Part shown: positions 24,761 to 33,994 of the stretch, piece after piece | Layout: every line of letters begins with the position of its first letter | How positions within the stretch are numbered: the first letter of the stretch is position 1 | Assembly: GCF_014873915.1 (NCBI RefSeq) | Contig: NZ_JADBEJ010000005.1 | Coordinates: 1,984,001 to 2,048,000 of the forward strand | Length of the DNA: 64,000 nt | From: Amycolatopsis roodepoortensis | GTDB taxonomy: Bacteria > Actinomycetota > Actinomycetes > Mycobacteriales > Pseudonocardiaceae | Reading direction: 5' to 3' | The notes under the pieces: model-generated | What the model was told of the DNA's origin: nothing | Seen by the model: only the letters and a program-made list of their open reading frames with translations | Database searches by the model: none | Translations under genes and position numbers: made by a program

Positions 24761-26541
24761 CCGACGACAGGGACCGAGAGCGAAGTCCCGCTCAGCTCGA
24801 ACGTCACCCGGGAGCCGAGCGCGGGCAGCTCCGGGTCGAACATGTCCCCGTCGGTCCCGCCAAGGACGAGCGCCAGCCGGTGCCCCGCCGGGACGACGTG
24901 GTCGAGACTGCTCAGCCGGAACGTCATCGTGTACGCCTTGCCGGGCACGAGCGGTTCGCCGCGCCACAGCGAGCGATGGTGGCCGAGGTCCGCCCAGCCG
25001 GTCGCCACGATCCGTTTGTCCACAGTGGTCAGATCGGCGACGGTGTCGAGGAAGCAGCCGGTGTCCGCGGCGGTGCCCGCGCCCCAGCAGGAGCGGGTCG
25101 TCAGGTCCTTCGTGCCGAGCGCCGGCCACTTCGTGTTCCGCACGGTCGCGGGGCCGTAGTCGACCAGCACCGCGCCGATCCGCGCGGCGGGCTTGTCCGA
25201 GCGTGCGGTCACCGTGACGGTGGCGGTCCCGGCGACACGGGTGTCCGCCCGCAGGGGTTCACCTGCGAAAACGAGCCGGTCCGGGCTGGTCACCGACGGG
25301 TTCTCCACCCACTGCGACGCCCCGCGCGCCGGATCGTCGGTCACCGAGGCCGTGCCTGACGACGGGCGACTCCCCAGTCCGTTCTCCGTGGGCCACAACA
25401 CGCGCTGCTGGGTGGCGGGCGGCCAGCGGCGTTCGTCGGTCCAGCGATCCGGGGTGTGTTCGATCCGGATCGCGGGTTCGGTCTCGACGCCGTTGCGGAC
25501 GCCGAGCAGCCAGCGGTCGAACCAGCGGTGCAGGGTCTTCACGAACAGCGACCGGTCGAGGTCGAACGGGTCGACGTGCGCCGCCTGGTGCAGCCACGCC
25601 TTGCGCGGCACGCCGTGGGAGTTCAGCGCCTCCCACCACGGGCCGAACTGGATCGGGTTGACGTTGAGATCGTGGAAGCCCATCGACGCGAAGACGCTCG
25701 CGCGCACCTTGCCGGTCTTCGCGACGTAGTCGAGCCCGCGCCAGTAGTCGTTGAAGTTCCCGTCCGTCCCCGCGCGCCGCGCATTGTCCTCTTCGAACGG
25801 ACGGCACAGCTTCTCGGCCCGCTCGTTGTAGAAACCCGGGCCGCCCGCCCAGCCGAAATAGGCGCCGTGCGAGTTGTGGACCTCGTAGTACGAGCTGACC
25901 CCGGCGATGGGCACGATTGTCTTCAGGCCTTCGATCCCGGACGCGGCCATCCCGATCGCCGTCGCCCCGTCCTGCGACTTCCCGATCGCGCCGACCGACC
26001 CGTTCGCCCACTCCGCCCGCACGCGTTCGGGCCCGAATGGCGTGCGGAAAGCCCGCGCGCGCCCGTTGAGCCAGTTCACGACGCCGTTGCCGGACGCGAC
26101 GTCGTCGAAGCACCCGGACGAGCGATTGGTGCCCCCGACGTCGACCAGCACGACCGCGTACCCGCGCGGGACGAAGTAGTTGTCGTAAAACAGGGGGAAC
26201 TGGGACGGCGTGCCGTCGGGGAGGTACGTCTTCGGCTGGCGCTCGTTGCCGCGCCCGACCTTCTCGAAGTACGGGCTGACGTCCATGATCACCGGGACGC
26301 GCTGCCCGCGCGCGGTCGGTTCCGCCGGGCGGATGATGTCGGCGGCGACCCGGTCGGTCTGGCCGTCGCGGTCGAGGTCCTGGCCGGTCTCCACCCAGGC
26401 GGTCTCCCGGATGGCCTTCTCGTAGGAGAACACCGGCTCGCTGACGCCGTCGCGGAGGACGAACGCGGGTGACGCGACGGCGGGTGCGGCGGTCAGCAGC
26501 AGTGTCGCCACCACGGTGGCGGTCAAGGTCTTGAGCCCCAT
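24751..26541 (-). CDS. Secreted CocE/NonD (X-Pro dipeptidyl-peptidase-like) hydrolase
   Basis: 596-residue exported serine hydrolase. A Sec signal (MGLKTLTATVVATLLLTAAP, cleavage near AVA-SP) precedes an alpha/beta-hydrolase domain of the S15 family. The nucleophile is Ser189 in GAIGKSQDGA, and the domain carries the usual cap (FGPWWEALNSHG) and an active-site His region (HQAAHVDPFDLDRS). A C-terminal jelly-roll follows (PVVGRV end). Family members cleave X-Pro dipeptides or esters; specificity is unknown. Two short secreted genes diverge 73 bp upstream. Confidence 0.85.
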   Translation of the reverse strand: MGLKTLTATVVATLLLTAAPAVASPAFVLRDGVSEPVFSYEKAIRETAWVETGQDLDRDGQTDRVAADIIRPAEPTARGQRVPVIMDVSPYFEKVGRGNERQPKTYLPDGTPSQFPLFYDNYFVPRGYAVVLVDVGGTNRSSGCFDDVASGNGVVNWLNGRARAFRTPFGPERVRAEWANGSVGAIGKSQDGATAIGMAASGIEGLKTIVPIAGVSSYYEVHNSHGAYFGWAGGPGFYNERAEKLCRPFEEDNARRAGTDGNFNDYWRGLDYVAKTGKVRASVFASMGFHDLNVNPIQFGPWWEALNSHGVPRKAWLHQAAHVDPFDLDRSLFVKTLHRWFDRWLLGVRNGVETEPAIRIEHTPDRWTDERRWPPATQQRVLWPTENGLGSRPSSGTASVTDDPARGASQWVENPSVTSPDRLVFAGEPLRADTRVAGTATVTVTARSDKPAARIGAVLVDYGPATVRNTKWPALGTKDLTTRSCWGAGTAADTGCFLDTVADLTTVDKRIVATGWADLGHHRSLWRGEPLVPGKAYTMTFRLSSLDHVVPAGHRLALVLGGTDGDMFDPELPALGSRVTFELSGTSLSVPVVGRV

Positions 26542-26614
26542 CGTCCGAGTATCGCTTACAAAACCCGAACATTTCCCCGACATTCCTCGTATCCGGCCGC
26601 GCGACGCTCTTCGC

Positions 26615-26983
26615 ATGCTGAAACACACCATCGCCGCCGGACTCGTCGCGGCCGGTCTCGTCGCCCTCGCCCCCGCCGCCTCGGGCCAGGCACCGATCAC
26701 CCTGAGCCCCGAAGAATCCCGGACGCTGTGCGCCGATTGGCTGCCGAAGCTCACCCAGCGCACCACCAACCTCACAGAACGCATCAACGGCGGCCCCGAG
26801 GTCCGCGGTTCGGTGGCGAATCTCAAGGCCAGGGCCGAGGGCCAGCGCAAGAAGGGCCACAACGACGCCGCCGACAGGCTGCAGAAGCGCGCCGACAAGC
26901 GCAACGCCAGGCTGCCCGAGCTCACCACGGCGAAGCAGAAGCTCGACGCGTTCGCGAACGCGCACTGCAAGGCGGGCAAGTGA
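26615..26983 (+). CDS. Small secreted helical protein
   Basis: 122 residues with a Sec signal peptide (MLKHTIAAGLVAAGLVALAP, cleavage near ASG-QA). The mature part is a charged helical hairpin (LTQRTTNLTERINGG, ARAEGQRKKGHNDAADRLQK) with one Cys near each end (LCADWL, AHCKAGK) that could form a disulfide. No known family. The ATG at 26615 removes an implausible upstream extension. The stop overlaps the start of the next gene by 4 bp. Confidence 0.75.
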   Translation: MLKHTIAAGLVAAGLVALAPAASGQAPITLSPEESRTLCADWLPKLTQRTTNLTERINGGPEVRGSVANLKARAEGQRKKGHNDAADRLQKRADKRNARLPELTTAKQKLDAFANAHCKAGK

Positions 26984-27144
26984 AACGATTCGTGGCCGCC
27001 GGTTTGACCGCGCTCGCGCTGTTCGGCGCGGCCGGGTGTTCCGACGAAGAACCCGCTTCGAGCCCGGCCCCGGGGCAGCTCAGCGACGTCCAGCAGACCC
27101 TCGACTCGATCGAGCGGGACATGGCCGGCGACCCCGCCCCGTGA
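26980..27144 (+). CDS. Very small lipoprotein
   Basis: 54 residues: a lipoprotein signal VKRFVAAGLTALALFGAAGC with Cys20 as the lipidation site, then about 34 acidic, Pro/Ser-rich residues. It begins with a GTG overlapping the previous stop (GTGA) and ends 12 bp before the response-regulator gene, so it probably belongs to the same transcript as both. Function unknown; it may be a periplasmic-side accessory of the two-component system. Confidence 0.65.
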   Translation: MKRFVAAGLTALALFGAAGCSDEEPASSPAPGQLSDVQQTLDSIERDMAGDPAP

Positions 27145-27156
27145 CAGGATCGGCCG

Positions 27157-27846
27157 GTGACGACACAACCGGGACGCGGGCTGGTACTGGTCGTCGAGGA
27201 CGACCCCGCGATCGCCGAACTCGCTTCGCTGTACCTGCGGCGGGACGGGTTCGGCGTGCATGTGGAGGCGGACGGCGGCGCGGCACTGGCCACGATCCGG
27301 CGGCTGCGCCCGGTCGCGATCGTGCTCGACATCGGACTGTCCGGAATGGACGGTATCGAGATCTGCCGGGCGCTGCGCGCGGACGGCGACTGGACGCCGG
27401 TGCTGTTCGTGACCGCGCGCGACGACGAACTGGACCGCTTGCTGGGCCTGGAGATCGGCGCCGACGACTACCTGACGAAACCGTTCAGCCCGCGTGAACT
27501 CTCGGCGAGGGTCCGGACCGTGCTGCGCCGCGCCGCCGGAACGCCTTCGCCCGCCGAGACCTACACGGCGGGCGGCGTCCGCGTCGACGTCACCCAGCGC
27601 CGCGTCTGGGCCGAAGACACCGAGATCGCGCTGACGTCGACCGAGTTCGAGCTGCTCACCCATCTGGTGCGGCGGCCCGGCCAGGTGTTCAGCCGCGAGC
27701 AGCTACTCAGTTCCGTCTGGGGCTACGCGGCGTCGGCGGGCACGCGGACCGTCGACGTCCACATCGCCCAGCTGCGCGGGAAACTGGGCGAGCACAGTCC
27801 GATCAGGACGGTCCGCGGGATCGGTTACGCGGCGGACGCCGGATGA
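27157..27846 (+). CDS. OmpR-family response regulator
   Basis: 229 residues. Receiver domain with the acidic pair in VVEDDPAIAE, phospho-acceptor Asp58 (VLDIGLSGMDG) and KPF lysine (DDYLTKPFSP). A C-terminal winged helix follows (EFELLTHLVRRPGQVFSREQ, GTRTVDVHIAQLRGKLG). Its stop overlaps the kinase start by 4 bp, so the two form a pair. Targets are unknown; the small secreted genes upstream are candidates by position. Confidence 0.94.
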   Translation: MTTQPGRGLVLVVEDDPAIAELASLYLRRDGFGVHVEADGGAALATIRRLRPVAIVLDIGLSGMDGIEICRALRADGDWTPVLFVTARDDELDRLLGLEIGADDYLTKPFSPRELSARVRTVLRRAAGTPSPAETYTAGGVRVDVTQRRVWAEDTEIALTSTEFELLTHLVRRPGQVFSREQLLSSVWGYAASAGTRTVDVHIAQLRGKLGEHSPIRTVRGIGYAADAG

Positions 27847-29201
27847 ACCGGACCTCGCTCGCGCTGCGGATCACCGTGGTGTGCCTCGCGGTCGCCGCGG
27901 TCGCGGTGGTGGTCGCCGGGCTGGTCGCGGCCCGGCTCATCCGCACCACCGGCAGCGACGTGCTCCGGCAGTCGCTTTCGGCGCAGGCCGACGTGGTCGC
28001 GAGCCAGCTCGACGAGTCCGGCATCGGCAACCGCCTCCGCGTCGGGAAGGCCGCGGAAGTCGTTCGTGGGCAAGGGATCGACGTCGTCGTCCGCCGTCCG
28101 AACGGGACGATCGACGGTGATGGGACGGTCGCGGCCATCGCCGCCACCAAAACGGGATTCTCGCGCTCGGGCACGGTGGTCGTCGAAGGACGGCGATACC
28201 TCGTCGAAGTCCGCGCGGTGGGCGAGAGAGGTGCCGCGTTCGCGCTGGTCCAGTCGACGGAGATCGGCGAGGCGCGCGGCAGGACCCTGGTGCGCAACAC
28301 CGTGCTCGCGCTCGGCGCCGGGCTGGCGGTCGCCGCGATCGCGGGGCTGCTGCTGAGCCGGATGCTGTCGCGGCCGCTGCGCCGGGCCGCGTCGGTGGCG
28401 AACGGGATGCGGGCCGGACGCCGTGACCTGCGCGTTCCGGTCGAAGGGCCGTCCGAGGTCGCGGACGTGGCGAAATCGGTCAACGAACTGGCCGACGCCC
28501 TGCGGTACAGCGAGGCGCGGCAGCGCGAGTTCCTGCTTTCGGTGTCGCACGAACTGCGGACGCCGCTGACCGCCGTCACCGGATTCGCCGAGGCGATCGG
28601 TGACGGCGTGGCCGAAGGCGAGGACGCGCGCCGCGCCGGACAGACCATCCATCGCGAAGCGGAACGGCTGGAACGCCTGGTCAGCGACCTGCTGGAGCTG
28701 GCGCGACTCGGTGCGGACGAATTCCGCCTCGACCCGGCGCGCCTCGATCTCGCGGCGCTGGTCGACGAATGCGCGGCCGTCTGGCGGCTGCGCTGCGCGC
28801 GGCAGGACGTCACGCTGCTGGTGGAGCGGCCGGCGGGCGAGGTGCCGGTCGTCGCCGATCCGCGGCGGCTCCGCCAGGTCGTCGACGGGCTGGCCGAGAA
28901 CGCCCTGCGCGTGACCCCGGCGGGCGCGCCGATCGTGTTCTCCCTGGTGGCGGCCGACGGGCAGGCCCGGCTGGCGGTGCGGGACGGCGGGCCCGGCCTC
29001 GCGCCGGAGGACTACCCGGTCGCGTTCGAGCGCGGGGTGCTGAACCGGCGGTATCGCGACAGCCGTCCGGTCGGTTCGGGCATCGGGCTCGCGCTGGCGC
29101 ACGGCCTGATCACGCGTATGGGCGGGACGCTGACGGCGGGCCCGGCGCCCGAAGGCGGGGCCGCGTTCACGGTGACTCTGCGGTTGGGCCGTGCCCGGTG
29201 A
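27843..29201 (+). CDS. Sensor histidine kinase
   Basis: 452-residue membrane kinase. Two transmembrane helices (about residues 9-30 and 150-172) flank an extracytoplasmic sensor. A HAMP linker follows (LSRPLRRAASVANGMRAGRR), then the HisKA box FLLSVSHELRTPLTA with the phospho-His. The HATPase region has N box AENALRV, DGGPGL and GSGIGLALAHG. It overlaps the response regulator gene by 4 bp. Its last codons lie inside the left arm of a 161-bp inverted-repeat element. Confidence 0.93.
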   Translation: MNRTSLALRITVVCLAVAAVAVVVAGLVAARLIRTTGSDVLRQSLSAQADVVASQLDESGIGNRLRVGKAAEVVRGQGIDVVVRRPNGTIDGDGTVAAIAATKTGFSRSGTVVVEGRRYLVEVRAVGERGAAFALVQSTEIGEARGRTLVRNTVLALGAGLAVAAIAGLLLSRMLSRPLRRAASVANGMRAGRRDLRVPVEGPSEVADVAKSVNELADALRYSEARQREFLLSVSHELRTPLTAVTGFAEAIGDGVAEGEDARRAGQTIHREAERLERLVSDLLELARLGADEFRLDPARLDLAALVDECAAVWRLRCARQDVTLLVERPAGEVPVVADPRRLRQVVDGLAENALRVTPAGAPIVFSLVAADGQARLAVRDGGPGLAPEDYPVAFERGVLNRRYRDSRPVGSGIGLALAHGLITRMGGTLTAGPAPEGGAAFTVTLRLGRAR

Positions 29202-29347
29202 GTCCGCTCGATGGGCTTCGAGGTCCAGGTGGTTCCTGGCGGTGCGGGCGGATCGCCCTCGTACCGGGTTGTACTCGGGCGCATCCGCCCGTGGCGCCAG
29301 GGGCCGCCTGGGCCCGAAGACCGCGAGCGGACTCACCGGGCACGGCC
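29187..29347. repeat. 161-bp inverted-repeat element (long hairpin)
   Basis: Perfect 24-bp terminal arms at 29187-29210 and 29324-29347 (inner part GTGAGTCCGCTCG / CGAGCGGACTCAC). The interior also pairs imperfectly down to a central CGCCC-GTAC / GTAC-GGGCG stem around 29254-29281. Many exchanges inside are T against G, which would pair as U-G in a + strand transcript. The left arm encodes the last residues and stop of the kinase; the right arm ends 12 bp before the LysR gene. It could be a terminator/attenuator, a structured RNA, or a MITE-like insertion. Confidence 0.75.
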
Positions 29348-29359
29348 TAGGGTGAGCGC

Positions 29360-30268
29360 GTGGAGATGTTGCACCTGCGGTATTTCGTGGCCGTCGCCGA
29401 GGAACTGAACTTCTCCCAGGCGGCCCGCAGACTGCATATGGCCGCCTCCCCGCTGAGCCAGCGCATCAAGGATCTCGAACACGAACTGGGCCACCGGCTG
29501 TTCGACCGCAGCACGCATCACGTCACGCTCACCGCGGCGGGCACCGCGCTGCTGCCGATCGCGCGAGACGTCCTCGAACAGGTCAACGCGATCCCCTGGC
29601 GGTTGCAGGAGGCGGTGAAACCCCGGCGGAGCACCGTGTTCATCGGCATCCCCGCCGGTGTGCACCCGGCCCTGCGGGAACGGGTCAAACGTCTGGAAGA
29701 ACGCTGCCGCGACCGGTTCGAACTCAAGCGCTGGCCGGGCACGACACCCGATCTGGTCGCCGCGGTGCACCAGGGCAAACTGGCGTTGTCGCTGGTCCGG
29801 ATGCCGGTCACCGATCCCGCGCTGGAGATCGTCCCGGTGCAGGTGGAGCGGCTCGGCGCCGTCGTCCCGGCCGACCGGTTCGCCGGACGGGAGACCGTCA
29901 CCATCGCCGAATTGAGCGATCTGTCCTATATCCCGTCCGCCTCGGAAAGCATTCCGGCCTATTCGGACGATATGGACCACACGCTGTCGAAGGCGGGGAT
30001 CAAGAAAAGGCTCAAAGTCGGCGGAACCGAATATTCGGGCATTTCCGAACTGGTGGCGAACGGTTCGTCGTTCTCGATCACGATGCTCGATCCCGCCAGC
30101 CCGATGCATCTGTTCCTCGTCGACGGAGCCACCATCCTCCCGTTCTCGGATTTCCGGCCCCGGCTGGAGACCGCCTTGGTCTGGCGACGGGACCGGGCCG
30201 AAGAGGGCGACCTCGCCGAACTGGTGGCCGGGGTGCGCGAGATCTTCGCCGAACCACTTTCGACCTGA
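29360..30268 (+). CDS. LysR-family transcriptional regulator
   Basis: 302 residues. N-terminal winged HTH (LRYFVAVAEELNFSQAARRL, HMAASPLSQRIKDLEHELGH) and a periplasmic-binding-like effector domain. It lies upstream of the acyl-CoA operon in the same direction, separated by a hairpin, and is a likely controller of that operon, although LysR genes are more often divergent. The GTG at 29360 or the ATG 6 bp later could be the start. Confidence 0.9.
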   Translation: MEMLHLRYFVAVAEELNFSQAARRLHMAASPLSQRIKDLEHELGHRLFDRSTHHVTLTAAGTALLPIARDVLEQVNAIPWRLQEAVKPRRSTVFIGIPAGVHPALRERVKRLEERCRDRFELKRWPGTTPDLVAAVHQGKLALSLVRMPVTDPALEIVPVQVERLGAVVPADRFAGRETVTIAELSDLSYIPSASESIPAYSDDMDHTLSKAGIKKRLKVGGTEYSGISELVANGSSFSITMLDPASPMHLFLVDGATILPFSDFRPRLETALVWRRDRAEEGDLAELVAGVREIFAEPLST

Positions 30269-30277
30269 TCGAGACCC

Positions 30278-30312
30278 AAGAATGGTATGACCACCGCGGT
30301 CATACCATTCTT
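30278..30312. promoter_or_regulatory. 15-bp inverted repeat between LysR gene and acyl-CoA operon
   Basis: AAGAATGGTATGACC (30278-30292) and GGTCATACCATTCTT (30298-30312) are perfect complements around ACCGC. It lies 10 bp past the LysR stop and is followed by TTCGTTTCTT, so it could be an intrinsic bidirectional terminator. It also lies about 75 bp before the operon start, where an operator would be. The sequence cannot separate these. Confidence 0.65.
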
Positions 30313-30389
30313 CGTTTCTTGATCATTCCCTTTCCCGCAATTCGCGCCTAATTTCGGTTGTAGAGCGAACAACGGCGAAGGGAAGCAAA

Positions 30390-31547
30390 ATGACTCAAAC
30401 CGCCACCGGCCCACTGGACGGCGTTCGCGTGATCGACCTCTCGACGGTCGTCATGGGCCCGTACGCCGCACAGATCCTCGGCGATCTCGGCGCCGACGTG
30501 ATCAAGATCGAGTCCCCCGCCGACACCGTGCGGGTGGGCAGGTTCCGCACGACGCCGGGCATGACTCCGCTCAACCTGAACGTGAACCGCAACAAGCGCA
30601 GCGTCGCCCTCAACCTCAAGGACGACCAGGAGCGCGAACAGGCGCTCGAGCTGATCGACACCGCCGACGTGCTGATCACCAACATGCGCCCCGGCGCGCT
30701 GAGCAGGCTCGGCATGGACTACGCCGACCTCGCCGCGCGCAACCCCGGCCTGGTCTACGCCCACGCGCAAGGGTTCCGCGGTGACTCCGACCGCGCCGGG
30801 CACGCCGCCTACGACGAGACCGTGCAGGCGTCGTCCGGGCTGGTCGACGTCGCGAACCGCGCGCTGGGCAAGCCGGTCTACCTGCCGACGATCATCGGCG
30901 ACAAGGTCTCCTCCCTGACCATCGCCTACACCGTGCTCGCCGCGCTGGTGCACCGCGACCGGACCGGCGAGGGCCAGCGGGTCGAGATCCCGATGACGGA
31001 CACGCTGATCGCGTTCAACCTCGTCGAGCACCTCGCCGGGCACGTCTTCGAGCCCGCGGAGGGCCCGACCGGCTTCGGCCCGTCGCTGAACCCCGGCCAC
31101 CAGGCGGTGCACACCAAGGACGGCATGGCCTGCGTGATCCCGTACAACCCGCAGAACTTCCGCGACTTCTTCCACGCCGCCGGGCGGCCGGAACTGGCCG
31201 AGGACCCGCGGGTCAACGGCGACGCGATCGACGGCGCCGACCACGAGGCGCTGGCCGCGATGATCGCCGAATGCGCGCCGGCGCTGACCACCGGGGAGTG
31301 GACCGAGGTCTGCGCGAAGCACAGCATCCCGATGGCCCCCGTCCTCGAACTCGACAAGGCGCAGGACGACGAGTACGTCCGCGACGGCCACCTGCTCGAC
31401 GTCGTCGAGCACCCGAGCGAGGGCGCGATCCGCACCATCGGCATCCCCGTCAAGTTCTCCGCGACCCCCGGTTCCGTCCGGCGCCTGGCACCCCTGCCAG
31501 GTCAGGACACCGAAGAGGTCCTGCACGAACTCGCCACCACCCGCTGA
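30390..31547 (+). CDS. CaiB/BaiF-type (class III) CoA transferase
   Basis: 385-residue cytosolic enzyme that moves CoA between carboxylic acids. Typical segments: GVRVIDLSTVVMGPYAAQIL, LGADVIKIESP, NVNRNKRSVALNLK, and the region AAYDETVQASSGL with the probable catalytic Asp. It is the first gene of a five-gene operon and probably activates the acid substrate as its CoA ester. Identity of the acid and CoA donor is unknown. Confidence 0.92.
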   Translation: MTQTATGPLDGVRVIDLSTVVMGPYAAQILGDLGADVIKIESPADTVRVGRFRTTPGMTPLNLNVNRNKRSVALNLKDDQEREQALELIDTADVLITNMRPGALSRLGMDYADLAARNPGLVYAHAQGFRGDSDRAGHAAYDETVQASSGLVDVANRALGKPVYLPTIIGDKVSSLTIAYTVLAALVHRDRTGEGQRVEIPMTDTLIAFNLVEHLAGHVFEPAEGPTGFGPSLNPGHQAVHTKDGMACVIPYNPQNFRDFFHAAGRPELAEDPRVNGDAIDGADHEALAAMIAECAPALTTGEWTEVCAKHSIPMAPVLELDKAQDDEYVRDGHLLDVVEHPSEGAIRTIGIPVKFSATPGSVRRLAPLPGQDTEEVLHELATTR

Positions 31548-31557
31548 GGAAGAAGCC

Positions 31558-32322
31558 ATGAGCACGGAAGTACGGACAGAGAAGGTCGGCGGCACGCTGC
31601 TGATCACGATCGACCGGCCGTCGGCCCGCAACGCGGTGAACGCCGCCGTCGCGGCGGGCCTGGCCGAAGCACTCGACCTGCTGGAGACCGATCCCGCGCT
31701 GCGGGCCGGGGTCCTGACCGGCGCCGACGGTTCGTTCAGCGCCGGGATGGACCTCAAGGCGGCGCTGAAGGGCGAGTCTCCCGAGATCCCCGGGCGCGGG
31801 TTCGGCGGCCTGACCGAGGCCGAGCTGTCGAAACCGCTGATCGCGGCCGTCGAAGGCTGGGCGATGGGCGGCGGATTCGAGCTGGCGCTCGGCTGCGACC
31901 TGATCGTCGCCGCCGAAGACGCGAAGTTCGGGCTGCCCGAGGTGAAACGCGGGCTGATCGCCGCCGGCGGTGGCGTGATCCGGCTGCCGAAACGGATCCC
32001 GCACCACCTGGCGATGGAGTTCCTGCTCACCGGCGAGCCGATCGGCGCCGAACGCGCCGGAACCCTCGGTCTGGTGAACCGGGTCGTCCCGAGCGGCGAG
32101 GCCGCCGCGGTCGCGCTGCAACTGGCCGAACAGATCGCCGCCAACGCTCCCCTGGCGCTCGCACTGGTCAAGAAGATCGTCCGCGCGGCGGACGGCGTCC
32201 CCGACGCGCAAGCGTTTGCCACCCAGCGTTCGGAGCTTCCGGCGCTGATGAAGTCGGCCGACGTCCGCGAGGGCATGCAGGCCTTCGCCGAGCGCCGCGC
32301 TCCACAGTGGACAGGTGAGTGA
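31558..32322 (+). CDS. Enoyl-CoA hydratase/isomerase family protein
   Basis: 254-residue crotonase-fold enzyme. The oxyanion-hole segments are GADGSFSAGMDLKAA and AVEGWAMGGGFELALGCDLI. An acidic residue sits in KFGLPEVKRGL, where crotonases place a catalytic Glu. It probably hydrates a 2-enoyl-CoA or isomerises the product of the acyl-CoA dehydrogenase at the end of the operon. It is 10 bp after the CoA transferase gene. Confidence 0.92.
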   Translation: MSTEVRTEKVGGTLLITIDRPSARNAVNAAVAAGLAEALDLLETDPALRAGVLTGADGSFSAGMDLKAALKGESPEIPGRGFGGLTEAELSKPLIAAVEGWAMGGGFELALGCDLIVAAEDAKFGLPEVKRGLIAAGGGVIRLPKRIPHHLAMEFLLTGEPIGAERAGTLGLVNRVVPSGEAAAVALQLAEQIAANAPLALALVKKIVRAADGVPDAQAFATQRSELPALMKSADVREGMQAFAERRAPQWTGE

Positions 32323-32323
32323 G

Positions 32324-33070
32324 ATGAAGCAGCAAGACGTTCTCCGGCATGTGACCACGCCGCTCACGAACCCGGCGTACGCGCCGGTGGTGCCCCGGTT
32401 CACGAACCGGGAGTACCTGAACATCGTCTACCGCACCGACGCCGACGCCCTGCGCGCCGTCGTGCCGGAGCCGCTGGAGATCGACGAGCCGCTGGTGCGG
32501 TTCGAGGTGATGAGGATGGGCGACGTCAGCGGTTACGGGCCCTACACCGAGTCCGGGCAGGCGATCCCGGTGGGTTTCGAGGGCGAGCGCGGCGAGTACC
32601 TGCACGCGATGTACCTCGACAACTTCCCGGCCACCGCATCCGGCCGCGAGATCAGCGCCTACCCGAAGACCATCGGCTCGCCGAGGTTGTTCGCCGAGAA
32701 CGGCGCGCTCGTCGGCACTCTGGACTACGGCAGCCAGCGCGTCGCGACCGCGACCATGGGCTACAAGCATCACCGGCTGGACGTGGCCGAGGCCGAAACG
32801 CAGATCACCGTGCCGACGTTCATGCTCAAGACCATCCCGGACTACGACGGCTCGCCCCGGGTCTTCGAACTGGTGCGCACCGAGATCACCGACGTGGTGG
32901 TCAAGGAAGCGTGGACCGGGCCGGCGCGGTTGCAACTGTTCCAGCACGTGCTGGCCCCGCTCGCCGATCTCCCGGTGCTGGAGGTCGTTTCCGCGAGCCA
33001 CATCCTCACCGACCTGACACTCGCCCCGGTCATGCCGGTCTTCGACTACTTGAAGGGAGTTCGGTCATGA
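32324..33070 (+). CDS. Acetoacetate decarboxylase-family protein
   Basis: 248-residue ADC-fold protein. The family Schiff-base lysine is in SAYPKTIGSPRLF; in true acetoacetate decarboxylase two adjacent lysines occur, here only one. Start: the ATG at 32324 has AGGTGA 5 bases before it; a GTG at 32315 would overlap the hydratase stop. It may decarboxylate or lyse a 3-oxo acid formed by the neighbouring dehydrogenase, but related proteins also do aldolase or hydrolase chemistry. Confidence 0.88.
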   Translation: MKQQDVLRHVTTPLTNPAYAPVVPRFTNREYLNIVYRTDADALRAVVPEPLEIDEPLVRFEVMRMGDVSGYGPYTESGQAIPVGFEGERGEYLHAMYLDNFPATASGREISAYPKTIGSPRLFAENGALVGTLDYGSQRVATATMGYKHHRLDVAEAETQITVPTFMLKTIPDYDGSPRVFELVRTEITDVVVKEAWTGPARLQLFQHVLAPLADLPVLEVVSASHILTDLTLAPVMPVFDYLKGVRS

Positions 33071-33993
33071 CTTTTCGCGCCGCCGCGGTGATCGGCGCGG
33101 GCACCATCGGCCTTTCGTGGACGGCGTTGTTCGCCGCGCACGACATGGAGGTCCGGGTCTCGGATCCGCGGCCGGATCTCGCCGACGCCGTCGCCGGCGC
33201 GCTGGAGACGTTCGCCCCGCATCTCGGCCGGACCGCCGCGGACCTCGCCCCTCGCGTCCACCTCGCCGCGGACGTCTCCGAAGCCGTCCGCGACGCGGAT
33301 GTCGTGCAAGAGAACGGACCCGAGAACGTCGAGTTCAAAAAGGACCTGTTCGCGACCCTGGTCCGCGAGGCGCCGGCCCACGCGTTGTTGCTCAGCTCGT
33401 CTTCGGCGATCCCTTCGACCGCGTTCGCCTCGGAGCTGGACGACGCGTCGCGGGTCCTGATCGGCCACCCGTTCAATCCGCCGCACCTGATCCCGCTGGT
33501 CGAGGTCGTGCCCGGTGAGCGCACGAGTTCCGAGTCGGTCGAGCGGGCCGTCGAGTTCTACCGGTTCGCCGGCCGCACGCCGGTGGTGGAACGCAAGGAG
33601 ATCCCCGGCTTCGTCGGCAACCGGCTGCAGAACGCGCTGAGCCGCGAGGCGATCTACCTGGTGGAACAGGGTGTCGTGTCACCGTCCGAACTGGACGCGG
33701 TGATGACGAACTCGCTCGGCATCCGCTGGTCGACCGTCGGGCCGTTCCTCGGCTCGCATCTGGGCGGCGGTCCCGGCGGCTACCGGCACATGGCCGAGCA
33801 CATCGGCAAGTCGATGAAGCAGATGTGGGCGGGCCTCGGCACGCCCTCGCAGAACCCCGAAGAACAGGAACGGCTCATCGAAGCCGTGGAAACCGCTTAC
33901 GGCTCCTCCACGTACTCGGAACTCGCCGAGACGCGCGACCGCAAGCAGCTCGCGGTGCTGTCCGCTTTGGACAGTGCCAGGGAGGAGAACTGA
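33067..33993 (+). CDS. 3-Hydroxyacyl-CoA dehydrogenase-family NAD oxidoreductase
   Basis: 308-residue dehydrogenase. The NAD fold is AVIGAGTIGLSWTALFAAHD with acidic DPRPDL after strand 2. The catalytic His lies in GHPFNPPHLIPLVEVVPG, and the C-terminal helical domain starts at KEIPGFVGNRLQNALSREA. The short, lone form resembles carnitine dehydrogenase or lambda-crystallin-type enzymes as much as fatty-acid beta-oxidation ones. ATG overlaps the ADC-like gene by 4 bp. Confidence 0.9.
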   Translation: MTFRAAAVIGAGTIGLSWTALFAAHDMEVRVSDPRPDLADAVAGALETFAPHLGRTAADLAPRVHLAADVSEAVRDADVVQENGPENVEFKKDLFATLVREAPAHALLLSSSSAIPSTAFASELDDASRVLIGHPFNPPHLIPLVEVVPGERTSSESVERAVEFYRFAGRTPVVERKEIPGFVGNRLQNALSREAIYLVEQGVVSPSELDAVMTNSLGIRWSTVGPFLGSHLGGGPGGYRHMAEHIGKSMKQMWAGLGTPSQNPEEQERLIEAVETAYGSSTYSELAETRDRKQLAVLSALDSAREEN

Positions 33994-33994
33994 A

